Made by a program: the position numbers and the translations under genes. A stretch of 64,000 nt of DNA, taken from NCBI GenBank assembly GCA_002010065.2, contig MTMD02000005.1:1-64000 (forward strand), read 5' to 3'. The DNA is from Candidatus Pyrohabitans jungbluthii. Its GTDB lineage: Archaea; Hydrothermarchaeota; Hydrothermarchaeia; Hydrothermarchaeales; BMS3B. A model generated the notes under the pieces. That model was given only the letters and a program-made list of their open reading frames with translations, did not search any database and had not been told where the DNA came from. Position 1 is the first letter of the stretch, and the number at the start of each line of letters is the position of its first letter. This document shows positions 16,095 through 22,412 of this stretch, piece after piece.

Positions 16095-17042
16095 TCACTC
16101 CACAATTACCCTCGCCTCTCCTCCCGGCGGAACCTCAGGAAAGACCACATAAAGCTTGCTACTATCAGGGTCGCGCCACGATTCTACGGCACCTTTCGCA
16201 GCTCTTGCATCTACGACTGCGGTTGCGCCCTTTACCGGCTTAGAGGCGTGATTGCGCAGGATTAAAGTGTTGCCCTCAACGGTAAGCTCGAGATTCTTCC
16301 TGAGTCTCCACCACTCTGCAAGCTCTCTCGCGGAGGGGAACCACACCCTGCGCTCCTTCATGTAGTCCAGAAAAGATGTGAAGTTCTGCAGGTTGCGGGA
16401 GGCGGTATCCACGTGTGTCAGTAGGGTAAAAACTTCGCCTGCGTCGTAGGCGCGCTGAAAAGCTAAGTAGGTTGGCAAGAGAGTAAAGCTCATCTTCTCC
16501 TCATCCCAGAAGGCATCGAAGTTCATGCTTATAGGAATCTCAAGCACGCCTTCCACTTCATAGGGTTCAAAGCCATAAAAGAGAGAGGAGTCATAGGCAT
16601 AGCCCATCTCTGCCACAAGGGGAAGTGTAGCCCTGGTTGCATTGAGGTAGGGTGCCCTAAAGCCGCGAACCTCGTAGCCATGCTGCTCAAACCAGGAGTG
16701 CGCCCTAATAATCTGCTGCCTCCTCTCCTCTTCTGAGGCATGAGCCCACTCTGGCTGACTCCATGCCATGCTCGCCACCTCAAAGCTTCTCAGCGGTGTG
16801 AGTACCTCACTTTTACCTTGGAAGTACCCCGCCACCACGAAAAAGGTGGCATTTATCCCCCGCTCCTGGAGCGCCGCTGCTATAGCCTCAAGCTCACCCT
16901 CGCGGACAACCTCGGTGTCGAAGGTAACAACCGCCGCAGCTTTATAACCATAAGGGTACTTGGAAAGGTGGGCTTCCCGCTGAGGCTGAGTGAAGCAGGC
17001 TGAAAAGAGTGCCAGCAGGAGCAGCAGATGGGTAATCTTCAT
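16095..17042 (-). CDS. Lipoprotein with a degenerate polysaccharide-deacetylase (NodB) fold
   Basis: 315 residues from the ATG at 17042. A lipobox-like signal KITHLLLLLALFSAC puts the mature Cys near residue 17, so the protein is likely membrane-anchored outside the cell. NodB landmarks are VVTFDTEV (motif 1), RGFRAPYL (motif 3) and LLTHVD (motif 5). Motif 2, usually H-x3-H, reads SMAWSQP, and the first Asp pair is DT, so the metal-binding histidines appear to be missing. A C-terminal beta-rich region (about 245-315) follows. It may bind glycans without deacetylating them. Confidence 0.75.
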   Translation of the reverse strand: MKITHLLLLLALFSACFTQPQREAHLSKYPYGYKAAAVVTFDTEVVREGELEAIAAALQERGINATFFVVAGYFQGKSEVLTPLRSFEVASMAWSQPEWAHASEEERRQQIIRAHSWFEQHGYEVRGFRAPYLNATRATLPLVAEMGYAYDSSLFYGFEPYEVEGVLEIPISMNFDAFWDEEKMSFTLLPTYLAFQRAYDAGEVFTLLTHVDTASRNLQNFTSFLDYMKERRVWFPSARELAEWWRLRKNLELTVEGNTLILRNHASKPVKGATAVVDARAAKGAVESWRDPDSSKLYVVFPEVPPGGEARVIVE

Positions 17043-17124
17043 TTTAACCCTGGTATTAACTGCTTCTTTCCTCAGTAATAAGCTTTCGCAAAAGAAGGGA
17101 ATAGGGAGGAGGTGGGGGGAGGGG

Positions 17125-17168
17125 GAACCCATGAGTCGTATAAAAGAAGCTAAACGCCTCATGGGTTC
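17125..17168. repeat. 11-base inverted repeat in a long AT-rich gap
   Basis: GAACCCATGAG (17125-17135) and CTCATGGGTTC (17158-17168) are perfect inverted copies 22 bases apart. They lie in the 317-base gene-free stretch 17043-17359, whose right part (17170-17355) is extremely AT-rich, with runs such as TTAAATTAATTAATTAG. I see no ORF or tRNA there. The repeat could be a terminator, an operator for the leftward lipoprotein gene, or scar DNA. Confidence 0.5.
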
Positions 17169-17359
17169 AACATAAATTATAAATTTTACGTCTCAAAACA
17201 TTATTATAAAAGAATTTAGCCCAGAAAATAATTAAATTAATTAATTAGCATTGAGCATATATAAGCAAAATAGCTACTCTTTAATTGTATTATTTAAAAC
17301 CAACAACGTTAAATGTTTTAAATTAAATTTTAACAATTGTGGAATTGATTAAAATTGGT

Positions 17360-18388
17360 TCAACCATTTTCTGCTTCTCGTATCGCCCTGACAGTCCTCT
17401 TGAGCACAAGTTGTGCAGCCTCCTGAGATGGCCAGCTTCCGAGACCGCAGTCGGGGCCTGCGAAGAGCATCCGCTCGCCGAACCTCCCCTTGAGTCTCAG
17501 GTAGATTGCCTTAATCTCATCCACGCTGTCGGCGAGCTGCTCTGGAGTTGGGTGCTTAATCCCGCGCTCCACAAAGCTACCCAACTTCCTGTCTATGCTG
17601 GTGCTCGCCACGCCTCCGCGCAGAAACTTGTCGCTGCTCTCCAACTCGCGCTTTGATATAAAGTTTATGTTTTCCGGCGAAGAGGCAAACTCGCCCGTGA
17701 GAATATGTATCCCATTAGCTTCCAGCGGATACTCTGCAGCCTTAAGGGTGTGCAGGTGTATCTGCACCTTCGCGTTAATCCCGCGTACGCTCTCCTCTAG
17801 AGCCCTGATTATCCCCTCCTTTTCTATGTTCAGGAGGTCTACGAAACCCAAGCTTGGTTCGTCTATGCTCACCACCTCGGTTACCACGTGCTTCGTATTG
17901 AGCAGAGAGTTCCTCAGGAAGGCATTAACACTTCTGGCCATGTTCATAAGAACCTCTTCATAGACGTTGAAGCCGAAGGGCGTCTTGAGGTAGAGCTCAA
18001 TTGCTCCGGTTACGCACACGCGGAGGCGCAGTCTCTCGCCCCGCTCTTCATAATAGCGCTCCGCCTCCCTCTCAACCACATAAAGCTCTGGGATAACCGC
18101 GTATTTCTCTTCGATAAGGAAGGGCTCCCGCTGGTATCTTTCAATGGGCTCCATGAACTGGCGGTGCATGTCAAAGTGCTGCGGGTAGGTTACCACGTCC
18201 AGCTGAGCCTCAAGCTTTGCTCTCAGCGAGGAGCTTACGGCGCTGTAAAAGGGCTTTAGCCTGGGTTCCTCCTCAAGGCGTTTTCCTTCTGCGAAAGCAG
18301 CGAGGGCGTCGAGGTAAACCCCGTTAAACTCCTCCCGGCTCACGCTAGCGGGTAAAGGAAAGCTGCCTATGTCGTCTATTATGACCAT
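17360..18388 (-). CDS. MetE-like (cobalamin-independent methionine synthase core) family protein
   Basis: 342 residues starting MVIIDDIGSFPLP, the single-domain archaeal type. Zinc-site regions are visible as IHLHT, a Glu in TGEFASSPENI, and Cys in PDCGLGSW. The classical His-x-Cys ligand pair reads His-x-His here. Archaeal core MetE proteins transfer methyl groups to homocysteine from donors other than methyl-folate, often a methylated corrinoid. A TATA-like TTTATAAG at about 18411-18418 lies in the gap to the divergent CooT gene. Confidence 0.82.
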   Translation of the reverse strand: MVIIDDIGSFPLPASVSREEFNGVYLDALAAFAEGKRLEEEPRLKPFYSAVSSSLRAKLEAQLDVVTYPQHFDMHRQFMEPIERYQREPFLIEEKYAVIPELYVVEREAERYYEERGERLRLRVCVTGAIELYLKTPFGFNVYEEVLMNMARSVNAFLRNSLLNTKHVVTEVVSIDEPSLGFVDLLNIEKEGIIRALEESVRGINAKVQIHLHTLKAAEYPLEANGIHILTGEFASSPENINFISKRELESSDKFLRGGVASTSIDRKLGSFVERGIKHPTPEQLADSVDEIKAIYLRLKGRFGERMLFAGPDCGLGSWPSQEAAQLVLKRTVRAIREAENG

Positions 18389-18454
18389 ACCTCTACCTTG
18401 GCTCAGCCTCTTATAAATTTTTACTCGGGACGCTTTCGTGTAAGGACGATAATC

Positions 18455-18646
18455 ATGTGCGAGTCCAAGCTTTACCTTCTGGAGAATGGGCAGAAAACAA
18501 AGGTTATGGACGAGGCCATACTGGTGCGGGAGAAAGAGGGGAAGGTTATTGCTGTGGGTGTGCTTGGTGAGCGCCTGGACTTCGAGGGCGCACGCATAGT
18601 GGAGATAGACATGGACAGGCACAGCATAACCATTGCGAGGGATTAG
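18455..18646 (+). CDS. CooT family small nickel-binding-like protein
   Basis: 63 residues starting MCESKLYLLENGQ; the Met-Cys-Glu start is the family hallmark, with Cys2 the proposed metal ligand. The rest (VMDEAILVREKEGKVIAVGVLGERLDFEGARIVEIDMDRHSITI) fits the compact beta fold. CooT homologues bind nickel in CO-dehydrogenase maturation; most archaeal members sit elsewhere, as here, and their role is unproven. The next gene begins 1 base after the stop. Confidence 0.82.
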   Translation: MCESKLYLLENGQKTKVMDEAILVREKEGKVIAVGVLGERLDFEGARIVEIDMDRHSITIARD

Positions 18647-18647
18647 C

Positions 18648-18950
18648 TTGCTCATCGCTGAGCTCAGCGTTGTGCCCATAGGCACGAGCAAAACCAGCGT
18701 GGGCGAGTACATTAAGGCCGCGATAGAGGCGCTTAAGCAGGCGGATGTCCGGATAAAGCCCCATGCGATGGCAACGGAAATAGAGGCGAAGGATTTAGAG
18801 ACGTTACTTTTCGCTGTAAAGTTAGCCCACGAGGCGGTTCTCGCAAAAGGCGCAAAGCGCGTTGTAACGACGCTTCGCATCGATCACCGCATCGACAAGG
18901 ATGCAACCATCGAGAGCAAGCTGCGCAGTATAGGTTCCTATGATGAGTGA
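18648..18950 (+). CDS. MTH1187/YkoF-type thiamine-binding protein
   Basis: 100 residues, TTG start at 18648 with GAGGG 6 bases upstream. LIAELSVVPIGTSKTSVGEYIKAAIEALK and MATEIEAKDLETLLFAVKLAHEAVLAKGAKRVVTTLRIDHRID match the MTH1187 family, small ferredoxin-like-fold proteins that bind thiamine or related ligands. The last codons overlap the 5' arm and C box of a C/D sRNA, so RNA and protein information share about 18 bases. Confidence 0.88.
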   Translation: MLIAELSVVPIGTSKTSVGEYIKAAIEALKQADVRIKPHAMATEIEAKDLETLLFAVKLAHEAVLAKGAKRVVTTLRIDHRIDKDATIESKLRSIGSYDE

Positions 18951-19001
18951 ACCCAAGGCTGACCCACGCGGGATGATATTCGTCTGGAGCGCTGAGGAAC
19001 C
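18933..19001 (+). ncRNA. C/D box small RNA (2'-O-methylation guide)
   Basis: All elements are present in order: terminal stem GGTTCC (18933-18938), box C ATGATGA (18940-18946), a 12-base guide, box D' CTGA (18959-18962), a 10-base loop, box C' ATGATAT (18973-18979, degenerate), a 12-base guide, box D CTGA (18992-18995), and closing stem GGAACC (18996-19001). Both guide spacers are exactly 12 bases, the archaeal norm. By the N+5 rule the targets would contain CCTTGGGTTCAC and CGCTCCAGACGA, methylated at their fifth base. The RNA targets are not identified. No separate promoter is evident, so it is probably processed from the upstream mRNA. Confidence 0.82.
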
Positions 19002-19039
19002 ATACAGAAATTTAAACCTATGGTTGCAGGAGGTCTCGC

Positions 19040-19114
19040 CAGTTCCTACGGAACTGACTTCGACTTCCTCACCGACGTTCGGAAAGTAATAGGAACCCGC
19101 AGGTGGTTCCTATT
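19040..19114 (+). promoter_or_regulatory. Structured leader before the CBS-domain gene
   Basis: Downstream of a TATA-like AAATTTAAACC (19008-19018), the leader holds a tight hairpin CAGTTCC-TAC-GGAACTG (19040-19056) and a 10-base-pair stem AATAGGAACC/GGTTCCTATT (19088-19097, 19105-19114) followed by TT. GTTCCTA of the first hairpin can also pair with TAGGAAC of the second, so the two structures exclude one another. The GGGAGGTG that follows is the gene's Shine-Dalgarno. An attenuator-like or riboswitch-like control, or a second small RNA, is possible. Confidence 0.45.
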
Positions 19115-19129
19115 TTGGGAGGTGTTTAG

Positions 19130-19531
19130 GTGAGAGCGGGTGATATAATGAATCGCAAGGTGGTTACCGTTTCTCCCCACGCCAGCGTGAGGGAGGCGGC
19201 TCGTTTGATGAGGGAGCACAACATCGGCACCCTCGTGGTGGTGGACGATGGGTACCCGGTGGGGATAATTACTGAGCGCGATCTTGCCACGCGCGTTGTG
19301 GCACTAGATTTGAGCGGAGATACCCCTGTGGAGGATGTGATGAGCACTCAACTTATCACTGTGAGTGAGTCTACGAGCATTGAGAATGTGCTGGACACAA
19401 TGCAGAAGCATGGTTTCAGAAGGCTACCCGTGCTGAAAGACGGCAAACTTGTGGGCATTCTTACTCTTCGCGACATCCTTAGCGCCAGAAAGCTGGATAG
19501 GCAGGTGCTTAAGAAAATTATAAGGGTGTAG
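19130..19531 (+). CDS. Tandem CBS-domain protein
   Basis: 133 residues, GTG start preceded by GGGAGGTG. Two CBS motifs: MNRKVVTVSPHASVREAARLMREHNIGTLVVVDDGYPVGIITERDLATRVV and the matching VMSTQLITVSESTSIENVLDTMQKHGFRRLPVLKDGKLVGILTLRDIL. Stand-alone CBS pairs bind AMP, ATP or SAM and signal energy state, but the partner is unknown. The structured leader upstream suggests its own regulation. Confidence 0.93.
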   Translation: MRAGDIMNRKVVTVSPHASVREAARLMREHNIGTLVVVDDGYPVGIITERDLATRVVALDLSGDTPVEDVMSTQLITVSESTSIENVLDTMQKHGFRRLPVLKDGKLVGILTLRDILSARKLDRQVLKKIIRV

Positions 19532-19635
19532 CTTCGTCACCCGCAGCTATGCTGCAGGTAACTGCGCTAACTTTTCTGTTAATTTTTATTTGGTCAGGAA
19601 AGTATGAAAATTCCTGCTTTTATCATTTGTATATT

Positions 19636-19653
19636 TGTAAAATTAATTTTACA
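19636..19653. promoter_or_regulatory. 18-base palindrome in the gap before the membrane protein gene
   Basis: TGTAAAATTAATTTTACA is perfectly palindromic. It lies in the 222-base gap 19532-19753, which also has CAGGAA/TTCCTG (19595-19600, 19611-19616) and a GGAGG (19658-19662) followed after 8 bases by ATG TAA. No ORF of note is in the gap. An operator or hairpin for the downstream two-gene unit is the most likely role. Confidence 0.45.
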
Positions 19654-19753
19654 TTCTGGAGGACGTAAAAATGTAAGCAAACGCGCCTTTATTCTAAGAA
19701 AGCGAAAACATTATATCCCACCATTCTAAAAGCTATAAAAGGAGGTGGAAGGA

Positions 19754-20104
19754 ATGGGTGAGAAGACAAGCACAGGTTTAGACGAGAATATCGCAGGTTT
19801 GCTCTGCTACCTTTTGGGCGTTATAACCGGAATTATCTTCTATGTGATCGAAAAGGAGAATAAATTTGTCAGATTCCATGCGATGCAGAGCATTGTCGTG
19901 TTTGGGTCGATATTGATTATAAATTGGGTGGTCATTCCTATAGTGATGATGATTCCAATTTTGGGCTGGGTGATTGGCATGCTGCTCGGCCTTGTGGTAT
20001 TCATAGTTTCAATAGTGCTGTGGGTACTGCTGATGTACAAGGCTTATAAGGGAGAGAAATACAAGGTGCCATTCGCAGGAGATTTTGCAGAGAAGTATGT
20101 GTGA
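19754..20104 (+). CDS. Small membrane protein, DUF4870/Tic20-like
   Basis: 116 residues from the ATG at 19754, which has AGGAGGTGG 4-12 bases upstream; the longer frame starts at a weaker codon. LDENIAGLLCYLLGVITGIIFYVIEKENKFVRFHAMQSIVVFG is the DUF4870 signature, followed by two further membrane segments and a basic end. Function is unknown. The lipoprotein gene follows after 9 bases and is probably cotranscribed. Confidence 0.85.
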   Translation: MGEKTSTGLDENIAGLLCYLLGVITGIIFYVIEKENKFVRFHAMQSIVVFGSILIINWVVIPIVMMIPILGWVIGMLLGLVVFIVSIVLWVLLMYKAYKGEKYKVPFAGDFAEKYV

Positions 20105-20113
20105 GGTGAAAAC

Positions 20114-20635
20114 ATGGGAAAGGCCTGGATTTTTGCAGCATTCTTTGCTCTGCTCCTTTTCGCGGGCTGTACCGGCGGTGGTAAGGGCGGAGGAGAGGCA
20201 GGCCTGCCCGGCGGCATTGGCGAAGAAGTAAGCGAAAAAGTGAGAGAGGAGATTGAGACCGCGACGGACGAGGACTGGTGTGTAAGGGGTGCATACTGGC
20301 AGTGGATGAATCCGCAGACGGGAGAGAGCGCTCAGCTTGTTGTCCAGGGAATCGTAGACCATGAGGGCAGAAAAACCTGCAAGGCTGTGCTGGAAGGAAG
20401 ATCAGCAGGAGAATACGCAAGGTGGGAGGGTTACTTCAGCAGGAATGGGGAATACACTCACATGCTCTTCTACGACGAGCAGGATAGGCTGAGATTGGAG
20501 TGGAAGATGGAAGAGGGAAGAGTTACAATCAGACAGTACGACGAGCAGGGCAACCTCGTGGGCGAATACACCATGGGGGAAGGCATGCCCATGCCCGGGA
20601 TGGGAGGAATGCCTATACCGATGCCGGGTCAGTAA
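20114..20635 (+). CDS. Secreted lipoprotein with Met-Pro-rich tail
   Basis: 173 residues. A signal IFAAFFALLLFAGC gives a lipid-attached Cys near residue 19, then a Gly-rich linker, a conserved-looking domain (DEDWCVRGAYWQWMNPQTGE..) of probable beta structure, and a tail of MPMPGMGGMPIPMPGQ. Met-rich tails can bind copper, but that is speculation here. The family is not recognised. It lies in an operon with the membrane protein upstream. Confidence 0.7.
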   Translation: MGKAWIFAAFFALLLFAGCTGGGKGGGEAGLPGGIGEEVSEKVREEIETATDEDWCVRGAYWQWMNPQTGESAQLVVQGIVDHEGRKTCKAVLEGRSAGEYARWEGYFSRNGEYTHMLFYDEQDRLRLEWKMEEGRVTIRQYDEQGNLVGEYTMGEGMPMPGMGGMPIPMPGQ

Positions 20636-20699
20636 AGAGAGCCTCTTCTCTTTTTCTTCTTTTTGAATTCTTGCCCTCGCCAGCCTTAGAGATAATGCT

Positions 20700-22268
20700 A
20701 TGCAAACCTGGCGGTTGCTGGACACAGGCAAGCGGAGCGCCGCTGAGAACTTAGCTTTGGACGAGGCGCTGCTTCTTGCGAGGGCGAGGCATTCTTCGCC
20801 TAACACGCTGCGTTTTCTTCAGTTCTCGCCCCACGCCGCGCTTGTGGGGTTTCATCAGAGTGTTGAACTGGAGATTCGCGAGGATTTTTGCAAACAGGCG
20901 GGCATAGATATAAACCGCCGCATTACCGGGGGAGGAGCGCTGTACTTCGACGAGTCGCAGCTCGGATGGGAGATTATCGCCCCTCGAGGCTATGAAGCTT
21001 TTCCGAAACGTGTGGAGGAGCTCTACGAGGTGATATGTAAAGGAGCAGTTCGCGGATTGAAAAACCTCGGGATAAACGCAAGCTTCCGTCCGAAGAACGA
21101 CATAGAGGTCAACGGAAGGAAGATATCTGGCACAGGAGGGGCACTTGAGGAGGACGTCTTTCTGTTCCAGGGCACGCTGCTCATGGATTTCGACGTCGAA
21201 ACCATGCTGAAGGCGCTGCGCATACCCACGGAGAAGCTCAAGGACAAGGAGATAGAATCGGTGAAGGAGCGCGTTACCTGCGTTAAGTGGGAGCTTGGCT
21301 ACGTGCCGCCTCTGGAGGAGGTGAAGCGCGCTCTCATGCTTGGGTTTGCCCAGGAGTTTAACCTGCGCTTCGAGGAAGGCGAGCTTACCCGACCCGAAGA
21401 AGAACTTTACGCGAAGCTTCTACCAAAGTTTAAATCGCAGGCTTGGGTTTACGGCGTTCGCCGTGCGCCAGAGCAGCGAGCCACGCTGCGCGCTGCGAAA
21501 AAAACTCCGGGTGGGCTTATTCGTGCCCAGCTAGTGGTGGACGCAAAGAATGAGCGCATTCACTTTGCTCTAATCACTGGCGACTTTTTCGCCTACCCAA
21601 AGCGGGCCATCCTCGACCTTGAGGCTAGGCTTAAGGATGCGAGCGCTGCACCAGAGGAAGTAGAGGCTACAATAAGGCGCTTCTTCTCTGAGCGAGAGGT
21701 TGAGATCCCCGGTGCGAGCGTGGACGACTTTGTTGAGGTGGTGCTGACAGCGCTTGCCAAGCTCAGGCTGAAGAAGTATGGCATCGACATAGAGGAGGCG
21801 AATCGGGTATTTACAGTGGTGGAGGACTTTGAGGGCATTGCTAAGCCAAAGGCGCTGCTTTTACCCTACTGCGCCAAGGCAAAGGACTGCGACCTTAGAT
21901 ATAAAAACGCTTGCAGAAAGTGCGGGCGCTGCACTGTTGGCAGAGCGTATGAGCTGGCGGACGAGCTGGGCTTAGAGGCGATTACCATTGTGAACTACGA
22001 GCACCTGGAGGAGACGCTTCGCAGCCTGCGCGAGCGCGGCGTCGACTCTTTCATCGGCACGTGCTGCGAGAGCTTCTTCATAAAGCATCAGCGCGACTTT
22101 GAGCGCCTTGGCTTGAAGGGGGTGCTCGTGGATATAGACAACACCACCTGCTACGACCTTGGCAAGGTGAGGGAGGCGAAGAAGGGCAGGTTCAGGGAGG
22201 AGACGACGCTTAAGCTTGAACTTCTTGAGAAGGTGTTGAGGTTGAAGGTAGACCAGGGCAACTCCTAA
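20700..22268 (+). CDS. Lipoate-protein ligase A fused to DUF116
   Basis: 522 residues. Residues 1-~240 are a BPL/LplA ligase with the lipoyl-AMP loop NRRITGGGALYFDE and the lysine in GRKISGTGGA. Residues ~240-340 look like the ligase accessory domain. From ~340 a DUF116 module carries a cysteine set CAKAKDCDLRYKNACRKCGRC and GTCCESFF that likely binds metal or an iron-sulfur cluster. The ligase part should attach lipoate or octanoate to carrier proteins; the DUF116 role is unknown. The radical SAM gene downstream makes a joint role in cofactor assembly plausible. Confidence 0.85.
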   Translation: MQTWRLLDTGKRSAAENLALDEALLLARARHSSPNTLRFLQFSPHAALVGFHQSVELEIREDFCKQAGIDINRRITGGGALYFDESQLGWEIIAPRGYEAFPKRVEELYEVICKGAVRGLKNLGINASFRPKNDIEVNGRKISGTGGALEEDVFLFQGTLLMDFDVETMLKALRIPTEKLKDKEIESVKERVTCVKWELGYVPPLEEVKRALMLGFAQEFNLRFEEGELTRPEEELYAKLLPKFKSQAWVYGVRRAPEQRATLRAAKKTPGGLIRAQLVVDAKNERIHFALITGDFFAYPKRAILDLEARLKDASAAPEEVEATIRRFFSEREVEIPGASVDDFVEVVLTALAKLRLKKYGIDIEEANRVFTVVEDFEGIAKPKALLLPYCAKAKDCDLRYKNACRKCGRCTVGRAYELADELGLEAITIVNYEHLEETLRSLRERGVDSFIGTCCESFFIKHQRDFERLGLKGVLVDIDNTTCYDLGKVREAKKGRFREETTLKLELLEKVLRLKVDQGNS

Positions 22269-22412
22269 TACGACTACATATAAAGACATTTTGTTGGAGA
22301 GGGCAGAATGTTTTCTGCAGAGCCCGTTATACTCCCTCGGTGAACTCACTCAACCTCAGATTCGCAAACCCCAGGGCAACATATTTATTCCCCCTCTGCA
22401 TCTCTTTAAGCT

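Noticed and set aside
17170-17355. Replication origin in the AT-rich stretch
   Set aside because: No origin-recognition-box repeats and no cdc6/orc gene nearby; AT-richness alone is not enough.
19040-19114. Second C/D box or H/ACA RNA next to the C/D sRNA
   Set aside because: There are hairpins, but no RTGATGA box and no ACA box at the right distance, so I list it only as a structured leader.
22303-22318. GCAGAA/TTCTGC hairpin after the LplA-DUF116 gene
   Set aside because: Only six base pairs with no T-run after it; weak as a terminator.
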